From NCBI GenBank assembly GCA_903642225.1, contig CAHJWI010000018.1, positions 1 to 64,000 of the forward strand: a stretch of 64,000 nucleotides of DNA. The letters run 5' to 3'. The translations under genes were made by a program, and so were the position numbers. Below, piece after piece: positions 26,778 through 36,451 of this stretch (the stretch's first letter is position 1; the number at the start of each line of letters is the position of its first letter). The DNA is from Acidobacteriaceae bacterium. Its GTDB lineage: Bacteria; Acidobacteriota; Terriglobia; Terriglobales; Acidobacteriaceae. A model generated the notes under the pieces. It was not told the DNA's origin, did no database searches, and saw nothing but the letters and a program-made list of their open reading frames with translations.

Positions 26778-28964
26778 CTACTTGGTTACCATGTGGTCCA
26801 TGGTTCTGTAATAGCTCTGGTATAGACCGTAGCTATGGCTCAAACGCGGGTGAACCTGATTCAGTACAATCCCGAGTGTCTTACCAACTCTGCGGAGCGT
26901 GTTAAGCACACCACTTACCTGTTGCTGGCGGGTGTTGCCCGCATGGCAAACCACGAGCACGCCGTCAACAAGGTGTGCCAGTTGAATCGGCTCAGCGAAG
27001 CAGAGCATGGGCGGTGCGTCGATAAATACCAGGTCGTACTCTTTGTAGGCGCTCTTCAGAATGGTTTCGACAGCCCGACCCACCTGGTCACACACTGCAT
27101 TGCTGTCGTTCCCGCCGACGATGATATCGAGTAGTGGATTCTCCACGACCGTCCTGCGTATCACGTTCAGCGAAAGCTTGTGGGTAATTGCATCGGCAAG
27201 TCCTACTTCATGCTGCATGTTGAAGTAACTGTGCTGCGTTGGGCAGCGCAAATCAGCGTCAATAAGCAGTGTGCGATACCCCTGCTGTGCATGCATTGCT
27301 GCAAGGTGAGCAATGCAGGAGGATTTGCCTTCTCCCTGCACCGCGCTTGTCACCATGATGGAGCGGAGAGGCCGGTTGCGGTGATTAATCAGGATGGTGC
27401 TCAGAACCGACCGAGCGGCTTCCTCATAGAAACTGGCGGAGCCAAACCACTGCTTGTTCGACTTGACCAGAGCTTGCTTTGAGCTTTCCCTTGCTTGACC
27501 GGGAGAAAGGTCTGCGAAGTGCGCGACCCGCGGCAGAATTCCGACAACCTCCTGCCCCAAAACTCGCTGTACCTGGTCGGGATCACGAAGGCTCTTGTCG
27601 CTAAGGTCGCTCAGTAACACAGCGATGATGGAGAGCACGAGTGAAAAGAAGAAGCTGAGTCCGATCAACACTGTCTTGTTAGGAAACACCGGGTGGAGTT
27701 GCGGCCGCGCTGGGTCGGTAATTCGAATCCCGTTACCCTGGAAAGCCCCATTAATGCCTGCCTCCTTCACTGTGCGGTAGAGTTCAGCGTACAGCGACCT
27801 ATTTGCTTCCGCTTCCCGCTTCAATTCCTGGTAGTGCATGGAGCTTGTATTAAGTACGTCGAATTGCCCTTTGGCTTCAAGCAACGACTGGTGCAGCATC
27901 TGTTCGCGCTTGTCGGCTTCTTCGTATTCCACCTCGATGCGTTTACCCACTTGGGCCTGGGCTGCGGTGAGCTGTCGCGTGAGCTCGGCCAGGTCAGTTG
28001 CAGCACGCTTGTACTCCGCGTTGCTGGTTCCGTATACGAGCTTTACAGATTCCATCTTCTGTTGCGCTGTCCGAACGTTCTCTTCCATGTGCGCAAGCGC
28101 CGTGGCCTGGAGTGACACCTCAATAGCGGCAGTGGAACCGGACTTGATGGCCTTGTACTCTACTTGCTTGCGTACCCTGTCGTTTTGTGCCTCTGTGTAC
28201 TCCGCGTTCAGTTGCGTGATGCGACTACTCAGAAGGCTGGTCTTTTCTTCCGGGTTAATCACCCCCAATTGCTTCTCGTAATAGGCGAGGGCGAGCACGG
28301 AGTCATCCATGTTGCGCTTTAATGCGCTCATCTGATTTTCGACAAACGCAGATTCCTCAAGTGCAGAGCGTGCTCTCGTTTCGCGACCGCTTACGATATA
28401 AGACTGCGCGATAGCGTTTGCCACGGCCGCAGCCTTCATTGTGTCGGGCGAACGATATGTGACGTTGATCAGAAAGCTGTTTGCAGGATGTGTCACCTTC
28501 AGATCTTTGAGGAAAACGGGCGCATCTTCCGGTCGCACGCCGTCGGGCAAAACGCCGGTCGACTTCGCCGGGTTAAGATGTAACGTCTTCACCACTGGAC
28601 GAAGCACGGTGTCAGACTGGATGACCTGTAATTCCGTGTTGAAGTATTGATCAGCTTCGACGCTGCTGGTATTACCTGGGTTCTGTCCTATGACAGTCGA
28701 TGGTGTTTTCAGGTCGATTGCGATACGCGCCGTCGCTTCATATTCCGGCTTAAGCTTGTACGCCAAAAGAACAGACGCCCCTGTAACAAGTAGGACCGCG
28801 ATTACTATTTTCCACCAGGCTTTGCGTATGAGCCAGAAGTAATAGCTAACGCTGAAGGTCGGTTCCGGAACGGCACGCGGTTGGAAATCATGGAGCGCGG
28901 TCAGTTCATGCGCGCGCTGAGAAGGAAGCCGAATTACCGGAGGAGATGGATCCACAGCAGTCAT
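26778..28964 (-). CDS. Wzc-type polysaccharide co-polymerase/BY-kinase
   Basis: This protein of about 728 residues has an N-terminal Wzz domain bounded by membrane helices near residues 50-70 and 430-450. A long coiled-coil stretch lies between them. The C-terminal kinase domain has Walker A SAVQGEGKSS at about 540-549, Walker A-prime IDADLR at about 568-573 and Walker B FIDAPP at about 647-652. The tail has a short tyrosine cluster, YGLYQSYY (Tyr712, 715, 718, 719). BY-kinases autophosphorylate such clusters to control chain length and export. I place the start at ATG 28964 after AAGGG; TTG 28994 adds ten residues. It lies downstream of the Wza-type gene, as usual for these pairs. Confidence 0.93.
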   Translation of the reverse strand: MTAVDPSPPVIRLPSQRAHELTALHDFQPRAVPEPTFSVSYYFWLIRKAWWKIVIAVLLVTGASVLLAYKLKPEYEATARIAIDLKTPSTVIGQNPGNTSSVEADQYFNTELQVIQSDTVLRPVVKTLHLNPAKSTGVLPDGVRPEDAPVFLKDLKVTHPANSFLINVTYRSPDTMKAAAVANAIAQSYIVSGRETRARSALEESAFVENQMSALKRNMDDSVLALAYYEKQLGVINPEEKTSLLSSRITQLNAEYTEAQNDRVRKQVEYKAIKSGSTAAIEVSLQATALAHMEENVRTAQQKMESVKLVYGTSNAEYKRAATDLAELTRQLTAAQAQVGKRIEVEYEEADKREQMLHQSLLEAKGQFDVLNTSSMHYQELKREAEANRSLYAELYRTVKEAGINGAFQGNGIRITDPARPQLHPVFPNKTVLIGLSFFFSLVLSIIAVLLSDLSDKSLRDPDQVQRVLGQEVVGILPRVAHFADLSPGQARESSKQALVKSNKQWFGSASFYEEAARSVLSTILINHRNRPLRSIMVTSAVQGEGKSSCIAHLAAMHAQQGYRTLLIDADLRCPTQHSYFNMQHEVGLADAITHKLSLNVIRRTVVENPLLDIIVGGNDSNAVCDQVGRAVETILKSAYKEYDLVFIDAPPMLCFAEPIQLAHLVDGVLVVCHAGNTRQQQVSGVLNTLRRVGKTLGIVLNQVHPRLSHSYGLYQSYYRTMDHMVTK

Positions 28965-29049
28965 AAGAACCCTTTTTGGGGAAAGCGTGCGCAAAGTGAT
29001 GCATTAGTTAGCTTGAACGGCAAGGCTGTTACGGCGGTGGCGAATACAT

Positions 29050-30075
29050 CTATCGCACAACAAGGAGACCGGCTTCGGCAGTCTGCCCGAAACCCGCGAG
29101 CTGACCCAAGAATTTACTGGTCATCTTTTTTCCATCCGCTGTTGGGATATACAGGATGTCATCCGAGAGGAGCGCCACATCCGGTGCGTGGCGTGTCATG
29201 ATCTGCCGAAGCGGAACAGCGACTTCGTCCCGTTCTGTCCCGGTTCCACGCTTTCGGTAAATATAAGCAGTCTTGCTGCTGTATGTCTCAAGCCCGGAGC
29301 TTAACGCGACGGCCTTCATCACCGTGGTATCCGAATCACTCTGCATCGGGTAGGCACCGGGTCGACGTACGTTACCTGCGACAAAAATTTTGTTCGCCTC
29401 AGGAACACGTATCTCTTCGCCACCACGAAGTGCCATGCTGGCCTGCGGTTCGGTGCCGTTGATTACATCTCTTACCGCCACGGTATGCACCTGCATCGCA
29501 CCGCCCGCTTGGGACCGCTCCGAAATGATGATGCTCGTGCCCGCGGTTGGACTCAGGCCGCCGGCTTTGGCCAATGCTTCGATCAATGTCGTTCGACCGG
29601 TGGCCTGATAGTTGATTGGGTGATTTACCGCTCCTACAATGCTTATTGGCCGGCTTCGATACTCAACGACGGAAACGTTGACGATAGGTTCCGCAAGGAT
29701 ATTTTCTTTCAGCAACACAGCCGTAAGTGTGTGAGCAATCTGAAGCGGTGTGAGTCCAGCGACTGCCAAGGGTTGATGGAGGAGTGGTAGCGCAAGATTC
29801 CCATTAAAGCCGACTCTGAAGTTGCGACTTAGCTCAGGGCAGTAGGCTACAGCGATCTCGACCAAATCGTCTGCTCCTACACGTTCGGCAGCGTCCGCAT
29901 CAGATCCAGCCGAATCAGAGACAGATGAGGCCAGAGCAGAGCTTGATTCTTCCTTGGTTTTGACATTACCGATTCGAGCCTGGCAATACGAAATCGGGGC
30001 GCAGATGAAACTGAGTTGCAGTGCTGCAGTCATTGCTACGATTGAGATACCGAGCTTGCTCGATGCATTCGTCAT
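29050..30075 (-). CDS. Wza-type polysaccharide export protein
   Basis: This 341-residue protein has a hydrophobic export signal (about 8-30), then the polysaccharide-export domain (DDLVEIAVAYCPELSRNFRV...GNLALPLL...AEPIVNVSVVEY). Two SLBB-like segments follow, one starting ISIVGAVNHP and one starting IFVAGNVRRPGAYPM. I see no clear lipobox, unlike classical Wza lipoproteins. The frame is open to 30243, but ATG 30075 has a strong AAGGAGA site and a signal peptide directly after it, so I choose it. A GC-rich hairpin abuts that ribosome site. It would form the outer-membrane or periplasmic export channel with the Wzc-type kinase encoded next. Confidence 0.9.
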   Translation of the reverse strand: MTNASSKLGISIVAMTAALQLSFICAPISYCQARIGNVKTKEESSSALASSVSDSAGSDADAAERVGADDLVEIAVAYCPELSRNFRVGFNGNLALPLLHQPLAVAGLTPLQIAHTLTAVLLKENILAEPIVNVSVVEYRSRPISIVGAVNHPINYQATGRTTLIEALAKAGGLSPTAGTSIIISERSQAGGAMQVHTVAVRDVINGTEPQASMALRGGEEIRVPEANKIFVAGNVRRPGAYPMQSDSDTTVMKAVALSSGLETYSSKTAYIYRKRGTGTERDEVAVPLRQIMTRHAPDVALLSDDILYIPTADGKKMTSKFLGQLAGFGQTAEAGLLVVR

Positions 30076-30081
30076 CGTTCG

Positions 30082-30107
30082 TCTCCTTGGGAACCGAGAT
30101 GGTTCCC
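30082..30107 (-). promoter_or_regulatory. hairpin GGGAACC-loop-GGTTCCC abutting the Shine-Dalgarno of the export gene
   Basis: On the minus strand a perfect seven-base-pair stem with a five-base loop (30089-30107) ends directly at the AAGGAG ribosome site (about 30082-30088) of the Wza-type gene. Its last bases touch the Shine-Dalgarno. Such an element could control translation or stop upstream transcription at the head of the export operon. There is no T-run, so a simple terminator is less likely. Function inferred from position. Confidence 0.5.
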
Positions 30108-30291
30108 TTACGCGGCATGTTGAAGCCGAAAGAGCCTTACGTTGAGGGCTTTCTCTTCGAACACACTCCGAGTATGTAGGCTGCGAACATTGCCGGTGTC
30201 GCTTAATGACATCATTCTGCCTGTAGCCTATGTCCGCTACCACTCGCTCTTCTGATATACACCGCCAAAGCCGCGCAGAGTCGTACGATAA

Positions 30292-31179
30292 CTACAAACC
30301 AAGAATCCGCATTGGGTGCAACCCACCGAGGAGGAGTTCCCGCCACGCCTGAACATTTCCACTCAACCTGCCCCGCCGGTCGATCGTGGGTTCTGGACGC
30401 ACACTGTAGACGAGATTTTTGAGCGAGCGGCTTGTCATGCTGGCAATTGCGTATGTCCAGCCCACAGAGCCTTTGCGGGCCAAATAAACGGGATTAGCAA
30501 CTTGTGAATAGCCCAGCCTGCGTCCAGACTGCCGGCCCGACTTGACACCCAGGTGCACTCCGTAGGCTTGATCCACGCGTATGATGGTGCCGAATTTAGC
30601 CAGTTGCCGCGAGAACTCCACGTCTTCGTACCAACCGTATAGTGGCAGCATTTCATCGAAGCGAAGGGTATGCGCATGGATTGGGCTGAGCCGAAGCGTC
30701 ATGTTGCAGCCGTATACGTTGAAAACCGGCTTGAAAGTCGGTTTTCCTGATCCTACTGGTGCTGATTGGAGCAGGACTCGAGCCTGCTGGAGGTCGAAAC
30801 CTGGGCCATTGATCCCATCGGCCAGCACGTGGCCGGTGGCGGCCATGACGCATGGATGGGCGGATAAGACAGCTTCGATTGTGCCCAGATAGTCTGGGGC
30901 CATCCAGAAGTCATCGTCGAGGAAGGTGACCAGATCGTACCCGTCAAGTTGGGACAGGCTAGTGTTGCGTTGTGTCGTCAGCCCAGGTGCGCTCTGGAGA
31001 AAGCGCACCTCGGGAAAGGAAGTGGGTGCATCACCGACGTCTTGTGGAGCGGGGTAAGTTACGAGGATCAGGTCCGGCACGCGCCGCTGCATCCGTAGCT
31101 GGGACAACGTCTCCGCAAGTACGGCTGGCCGCCCTCTAGTAGCGATCGCAACTGCGAGACGAGTTGAAGAGGTGGCCAT
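30292..31179 (-). CDS. GT2-family glycosyltransferase
   Basis: This 295-residue GT-A transferase starts at ATG 31179, which follows AGAAGGA; the frame is open to 31425 but without family sequence. It has LAVAIATRGRPAVLAETL at the N-terminus, LDGYDLVTFLDDDFWMAPDYL with the LDDD metal motif, GCNMTLRLSPIH, and GWYEDVEFSRQLAKFG with the ED catalytic-base region. These are GT2 signatures. It probably adds one sugar to the repeat unit. It lies upstream of the export genes on the same strand, separated by about 215 bases that probably include a promoter. Confidence 0.9.
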   Translation of the reverse strand: MATSSTRLAVAIATRGRPAVLAETLSQLRMQRRVPDLILVTYPAPQDVGDAPTSFPEVRFLQSAPGLTTQRNTSLSQLDGYDLVTFLDDDFWMAPDYLGTIEAVLSAHPCVMAATGHVLADGINGPGFDLQQARVLLQSAPVGSGKPTFKPVFNVYGCNMTLRLSPIHAHTLRFDEMLPLYGWYEDVEFSRQLAKFGTIIRVDQAYGVHLGVKSGRQSGRRLGYSQVANPVYLARKGSVGWTYAIASMTSRSLKNLVYSVRPEPTIDRRGRLSGNVQAWRELLLGGLHPMRILGL

Positions 31180-31889
31180 GGGGATGTCCTTCTTGTTGAG
31201 CATCATCAAGGTCACCGCATCAACGTTGGTCCGGTTTACGTCAACATGATCGTGCTGCATAGCTATCCGTCCAAGTGTTGATGGAACGCGTGTGCGCCTT
31301 GAGGAGCCCTTGCGAGGGTTCTGCGACAGGTGAACCAGCCAGCAAGGCTCGGGCAACGGATAGGCCGTCGCCTGATTCGCCCAGGAGCACTCTGGATTTG
31401 TGGCATCGTTTTCCGAAGACGTCATAGGTCGCGGGAAACAGCATTGTGCTGCAACACGGGTCGTCTCTTTGAACTTCAGGCAATCGTTTCATTTTTACAG
31501 TTGACTTCTTGCTCGTTCTATCGTTTCTCTTATGGAAGCGGGTACACCCGCTGACGATACACTGCCAGGTAGTTATGTTAGTGACTTATTTCCATGTTTG
31601 CCGATGTTGCCGGACATAGCCGACCAGTTCGGTAATGCCGACACGGCGAATGTAACCTGAGACCCAGTCGCTGGCGTTTCGCGGCTAGGCTCTCTTTTCA
31701 AACGATCGATTGCCGCTGTTCTCTCTTCCTGCTCCATGGTCGAAATCGTGTTGACTCTCTCACGTGCCAAATTGCTGGCAGGGCCTCGGGCGCTCTGCTC
31801 CGCTGCTTGCGTACACAGAAGTCATGGCAGAACGCGCAGCGGCTTTGATCTTGCATTCAACTACCGATGATCGAGGCGAGCATTCGCGC
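31180..31889. other. divergent intergenic region between the two arms of the cluster
   Basis: About 700 bases between the GT2 start (minus) and the GMC start (plus). No convincing gene is present. It contains the near-perfect 16-base palindrome AGCGGGTACACCCGCT at 31537-31552 and must hold the promoters of both arms, but I cannot assign -35 and -10 boxes with confidence. Confidence 0.5.
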
Positions 31890-33515
31890 ATGCTATTCAG
31901 TGATCTAAGGCGAATCCGGGACAAGACAGACTTGCAGTGCTGCGTCTGTATTGTGGGTGCTGGTCCTGCAGGTATTACGCTGGCCACGGAACTCGCGAAC
32001 ACCTCTCTTCAGGTGATCGTGGTGGAGAGCGGCAGCAAAACAAAGGAAGACGAGTTCACAACCGGTCTAAACGAGATTGAAAGTATTGGCGCGCCGCGTG
32101 TCATGAGATCTCAAATGGTGCGCAACAGGGTCATCGGTGGGTCCTCGCACAGCTGGTACGGCCGTTGCGCTCCGCTGGACGCAATCGACTACGAGGCCCG
32201 GCCATGGGTGCCGTACTCGGGCTGGCCCGTTTCCTTTGAGGAGATAGCACCCTATGTTGAGCGGTCCACCGTGCATCTCGGCCTAGGCCCAGCGCTCTAC
32301 ACGGACGGCCTGCCACAAAACTCAGACTTGGCACACTACGTAGACGGAACGCGATTGCCAGATGGTTCACTTGGGCCGGACTTGCGCGTGGTGACGTGGC
32401 AATTCAGTTCTCGTTCATCGTTGCACAACGATTATGTCCGCTTTGGCCTCCGCTTGCGATCCTTGCGGGCTAACAATCTACGGGTGTTAACGCAGGCCAC
32501 TGTCACACAGATTCTGGCGACAGACGATGGAGGCCATGTTACGGGTGTTGAGGTGTCGACCCCAGAGGGCAAGACGCACACCATTCGCACCCAGCGCGTC
32601 GTTCTTTGTGGCGGAGGCATTGAAAACGCGCGGATGCTGCTTGCCTCAAATCGTGTTGATGGAAGTGGTTTGGGCAATCGTCGTGGACTCGTGGGCCGCT
32701 TCTTTATGGACCACCCTCGGACGACGGCTGGCACATTTACGCCGGAGGCCGCGCCCGCGGTGCAGCGGGAACTAGGGTTGTTTCGTGCCCCGACCGGGGT
32801 TCGAGTGCAGTGTGGCCTGTCACTGTCGTTGGAAGTACAGCGGCGTGAGGGCCTGCTAAACTGCGCCGCGTGGACTACTCAGCACGTTGCGGACGACGAC
32901 GCGTGGCGATCGTTGCGGAAGGTAAGCCTTGGCAACGGAGACCACAAGCTTGAAGCCGCATTGGTTCTCTGTAAAAACGCAAATCAGATCGCATTGGATC
33001 TTTGGGGTAAGTTGTTTTTTGGAAAGGCTTTGACGCGCCGCTTGAAGCAACTGGACTTGGACATAACCGTGGAGCAGGCGCCTGACGCTGACAGCCGCAT
33101 CAGGCTGTCAAGTCGACGCGACGCTTTGAACGTGCCACTTTCACAAATTGACTGGAAAATAAGCGAGTTAGAGCGTCGCAGTGTCGTCCGGCTGAGCCAC
33201 GCAACGAATGCCACGTTGGCACGTGCAGGACTGCCCCAAGCCGAACTGGTGGACTGGATTCAGCATGATCGACCGGAGGATGCGGTCTTCTCCGATCCAG
33301 CACATCCGATCGGCTCCACTCGCATGGCAGTGCGAGAAGAGGATGGTGTTGTGGATCGCAATGGCAAAGTCTTCGGTGTGGATAACTTGTACATCGCCGG
33401 TAGTTCTGTATTTCCGACGGGCGGCCATGCAAATCCAACTTTAACCATTATCGCCCTTACTCTACGCCTTGCGGATCACCTGATGCATCTTGCGCCGAGT
33501 AGCCCGCCTTTATAA
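31890..33515 (+). CDS. GMC-family FAD oxidoreductase
   Basis: This protein of about 541 residues is a choline-dehydrogenase-like flavoprotein. The FAD loop GAGPAG is at residues 23-28, VIGGSSHSWYGRCAPLD is the family block that follows, and CGGGIENARMLLAS lies in the middle. The C-terminal FPTGGHANPTLT holds the catalytic His513 and Asn515 pair. I choose ATG 31890 because the FAD fold begins directly after it; ATG 31824 and 31764 are in frame. GMC proteins oxidise alcohol groups of sugars and related compounds. In this cluster it may oxidise a sugar hydroxyl of the polymer precursor. No signal peptide is seen, so it should be cytosolic. Confidence 0.87.
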   Translation: MLFSDLRRIRDKTDLQCCVCIVGAGPAGITLATELANTSLQVIVVESGSKTKEDEFTTGLNEIESIGAPRVMRSQMVRNRVIGGSSHSWYGRCAPLDAIDYEARPWVPYSGWPVSFEEIAPYVERSTVHLGLGPALYTDGLPQNSDLAHYVDGTRLPDGSLGPDLRVVTWQFSSRSSLHNDYVRFGLRLRSLRANNLRVLTQATVTQILATDDGGHVTGVEVSTPEGKTHTIRTQRVVLCGGGIENARMLLASNRVDGSGLGNRRGLVGRFFMDHPRTTAGTFTPEAAPAVQRELGLFRAPTGVRVQCGLSLSLEVQRREGLLNCAAWTTQHVADDDAWRSLRKVSLGNGDHKLEAALVLCKNANQIALDLWGKLFFGKALTRRLKQLDLDITVEQAPDADSRIRLSSRRDALNVPLSQIDWKISELERRSVVRLSHATNATLARAGLPQAELVDWIQHDRPEDAVFSDPAHPIGSTRMAVREEDGVVDRNGKVFGVDNLYIAGSSVFPTGGHANPTLTIIALTLRLADHLMHLAPSSPPL

Positions 33516-33683
33516 GCCCTGTTGTCGATGGACGACATGTAGGCGATAGGGCGCAACGAATTAGCCTTCTTGCTATATGTTGCGGGTAGACGAAAGGAGG
33601 CCGTGGAAGCCTCTCGTCCGCAAACGGATCGTGCAGCAATGGCCGCGGTAGATGCCAGCGGGAACGACCAAGGAGACTCCAGA

Positions 33684-34886
33684 ATGCCAGAACGGTATGA
33701 GGAACTGGACTCACTTCGCGGATTGGCAGCGATGACGGTCTTCTGCTATCACTGCATTTTTTTATTAGCGATCTGTCCGGCGTGGCTGGCGTGGACGATA
33801 CGCACTCCGCTGGGGCTGCTCCTTTACGGTGGCCATCAGGCGGTCATTCTTTTCTTCGTTCTAAGTGGCTTTGTCCTACACCTTCCCTACACGCGGCAGG
33901 GCTATCGCGCCTCGTATCCCTCGTTCATCGTGAAGCGAATCTGCCGGATTTACCTTCCCTACCTGGGAGCCCTGCTCTTTTTTGTTCTTGCATACGTACT
34001 CTTCTTCAACGCAAACCGACCCGCTGGCCTCTCTGAACTCTACGGTTGGCGACCCTTGAGTCTTGGCCAGGGACTTACCCTTTTTCGCGATCATGTGCTG
34101 TTCGTTGGCTTCTATCACCGTGATTACTGGAATGGAGCGACGTGGACACTTGCGGAAGAAATGCGGATCTCGTTCATCTTCGTGTTGCTGGCAATGATGG
34201 TCGTCCGGCTACGGACTCGGACGTCTTTGCTTCTCGCCCTTGGCTGTTCAGCAATGGTGTCGCTGGCAATTCGCGTCGTGCATCACCGTACGCCTTTTGA
34301 GCCGTTCCACTATGCAAGCCTCTTCGTGCTGGGCGCGGTACTTGCCGCCAACCGTCTGGCTCTGCTGGGCAGATGGAGTCGCATAGGTCGGCCGCTGCAA
34401 TCGGCCCTAGTTGCCGTTGCGGTTTTGACTTCGAGCTATGCTCTCGTTTTAATGGAAAAGTTTCCGCGCATAGTAACGGAAGAAGCTTCCGACTGGCTGA
34501 TTGCGCTTTCCGTCTCGGTGTTTCTATTGGCTGCACTCGCCGGCACATGGTTCACTCGAGTTCTCCGCCAAAGATTCATGCTGCACCTAGGTAAGACGTC
34601 TTATGGAATCTACCTTCTGCACCTACCTGTGATCTTTGTGTTCGTAAGTCTTCTCTGGACGCGCGTGCCACCGCTTGTCGTCTTCGCGCTTTCTCTGCCA
34701 GTGACCCTGGTGCTCGCGCACGTTTTTCACGTGTATCTCGAGCAGCCATCCATGGCACTTGGAAAGCGGCTTGCGCGCTTGCTGGATCGTCGTTCCGGCG
34801 TGGGATCAACGACTGTTCTGCCGGGCGATGGGCCTTTGGAAGCAGCTGGTTCGATGCCTTTGATCGGGTATCGCGGTAATGTATGA
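33684..34886 (+). CDS. acyltransferase-3 family membrane O-acyltransferase
   Basis: This 400-residue protein starts at ATG 33684, seven bases after AAGGAGA; the frame is open from 33570 but without a ribosome site. It has YEELDSLRGLAAMTVFCYHCIF with the conserved Arg and His, HQAVILFFVLSGFVLHLPY, KRICRIYLPYLGALLF, WTLAEEMRISFIF, and HLGKTSYGIYLLHLPVIF. These are diagnostic of acyltransferase-3 membrane proteins such as OafA-type O-acetylases. Around ten membrane helices are visible. With the family member at 25407 and the hexapeptide enzyme at 42428 it suggests a heavily acylated polymer. It is followed 48 bases later by the polymerase-like gene. Confidence 0.92.
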   Translation: MPERYEELDSLRGLAAMTVFCYHCIFLLAICPAWLAWTIRTPLGLLLYGGHQAVILFFVLSGFVLHLPYTRQGYRASYPSFIVKRICRIYLPYLGALLFFVLAYVLFFNANRPAGLSELYGWRPLSLGQGLTLFRDHVLFVGFYHRDYWNGATWTLAEEMRISFIFVLLAMMVVRLRTRTSLLLALGCSAMVSLAIRVVHHRTPFEPFHYASLFVLGAVLAANRLALLGRWSRIGRPLQSALVAVAVLTSSYALVLMEKFPRIVTEEASDWLIALSVSVFLLAALAGTWFTRVLRQRFMLHLGKTSYGIYLLHLPVIFVFVSLLWTRVPPLVVFALSLPVTLVLAHVFHVYLEQPSMALGKRLARLLDRRSGVGSTTVLPGDGPLEAAGSMPLIGYRGNV

Positions 34887-34934
34887 ACACGGTACTTTGC
34901 AATTCTTTGTAGTAGTTCTCATGAGGTCTTTTTC

Positions 34935-36335
34935 TTGCCGACGCTAAGTACTATCCCTTTGGTTCTGCTGATGGTCCTACTCTGGCAGCTTACAGGCGGC
35001 CAGCTCTTAGCAATTGTGGCTTTTTGCTCGGTCTTCTCAGCCGCGTCCGCCTTGAATTTCGGTGCGATGGGTGTCGCGCCGTGGCTTTTCGTCCTGGCTG
35101 CAGGCTTGATGGTGAAGCTGCTGAAAGGGCATCCGGCATACAAAGTCGCGTCCGGAATAAACCGGTTATCGTTCTGCCTGGTCATGATGTTTCTGCTGTA
35201 CGCCAGTTGGACAAGTGTGGCTTATCCCTTGCTGTTTCAGGGTACGCCGGTGATTCGCACAGTCTCCGAGGAGCCACTTGCGTGGGGTCTGTCCAATTTC
35301 TCCCAGCTCTGCTACCTGCTCGCCGCCGCTGTGCTCTACCTCCTGGCGCTCGGCTCAACCCGTTCAGAACTGCGCGATATCTTGAAGTGGTATGTGAGGG
35401 GCTGCACCGTCGCTTGTTTATTCGCAATGTACCAACTGGCAAACGCGATCACGCACGTTCCCTTCCCATCTGAGATGCTCTACTCCAATAAAGCCCACGT
35501 TATTTATGGCGCTTATCAAATCAACGGTATGTGGCGGCTGAACGGAACGTTCTGCGAGGCTTCCGAGATGGCGGGATTCGTCATCGTCGGTGTCGCGCTT
35601 GTGGGCTGGCAAATCGTGACACGTCCTTTCCGTGTAAGCCGCCTGCTCAATCTGCTGCTCATGGTCGCGTCCCTGCTGCTGACGGTGTCAAGCGTTGGGT
35701 ATCTCTGTCTGGGCTATGTCGCCGTTTTTGGCAGCATTCTTGCTCTGTACTACGTGGTGCGGCAGGGTAGCTTGTCGATAGCCAGGGTTGCCTTCGGCCT
35801 TCTTCTGTTCATGGGCGGCACAGCTCTGTTTACGCTGCAACCGGCGGCACGTGAGGCTGCCACTAAACTCGTTTCATCAACTCTGCTGGACAAGCAAAAT
35901 ACCGAGTCTTACCGTAACCGGACAGAAACCCACGTCGTCGCGCTCGAGACTTTATCCAAGACCTACTACATGGGTGCAGGGTGGGGTAGTGCGCGTGCTT
36001 CAGGACTGATTTATATTCTGCTTGCGACTGTCGGCATACCCGGCGTGCTGCTGTTCTTCGTGTTTATCGGTTCGCTGGCTATTCCACTCTTCCACAAACG
36101 AAGTACTACGACGCCTTCCAGTCTAGAGACTGCTCGCGACGATCAGTTTGAACAATCATTGTTTGCGGTGTCCGCTCTTCTGCTGGCGATGCTGGTCGCC
36201 GGTGCTGAGCCGGTCGACCCGGTACTCTGGATATTATTCGGTATCGCGACGGTCGCCCATGACCCCCATGCAAAACGCAGGTCACATTTGTCAGCCGCCA
36301 GCCGCCTGTTTTTCGCGCAACCGATTGCAACCTGA
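34935..36335 (+). CDS. O-antigen ligase/Wzy-like polymerase
   Basis: This 466-residue integral membrane protein has about eleven hydrophobic segments and a large periplasmic loop (about 300-350) containing NTESYRNRTETHVVALETLSKTYYMGAGWGSARASG in consecutive blocks. This resembles the Wzy_C loop of O-antigen ligases and polymerases, including the GxGxGS-like GAGWGS. It would polymerise flipped repeat units in the periplasm. The start is TTG eight bases after ATGAGG; no in-frame ATG lies near. Wzy proteins vary strongly, so the assignment rests on topology, the loop and its place among Wzx, Wzc and Wza genes. Confidence 0.82.
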   Translation: MPTLSTIPLVLLMVLLWQLTGGQLLAIVAFCSVFSAASALNFGAMGVAPWLFVLAAGLMVKLLKGHPAYKVASGINRLSFCLVMMFLLYASWTSVAYPLLFQGTPVIRTVSEEPLAWGLSNFSQLCYLLAAAVLYLLALGSTRSELRDILKWYVRGCTVACLFAMYQLANAITHVPFPSEMLYSNKAHVIYGAYQINGMWRLNGTFCEASEMAGFVIVGVALVGWQIVTRPFRVSRLLNLLLMVASLLLTVSSVGYLCLGYVAVFGSILALYYVVRQGSLSIARVAFGLLLFMGGTALFTLQPAAREAATKLVSSTLLDKQNTESYRNRTETHVVALETLSKTYYMGAGWGSARASGLIYILLATVGIPGVLLFFVFIGSLAIPLFHKRSTTTPSSLETARDDQFEQSLFAVSALLLAMLVAGAEPVDPVLWILFGIATVAHDPHAKRRSHLSAASRLFFAQPIAT

Positions 36336-36451
36336 TCGCTTTCCAGAAGTCCTCCGGCCGCATGATCCGTCTTCCACGAGCACAGCCTTCGGCCTGACAG
36401 CTTCAGCCTTAATAAGTTCTATCTATTCCATGAGAACTGGAGAGTGACGCC

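Noticed and set aside
30076-30243. Longer start of the Wza-type protein at 30243.
   Set aside because: The extra 56 residues are non-family and the ATG at 30075 has a strong ribosome site followed at once by an export signal.
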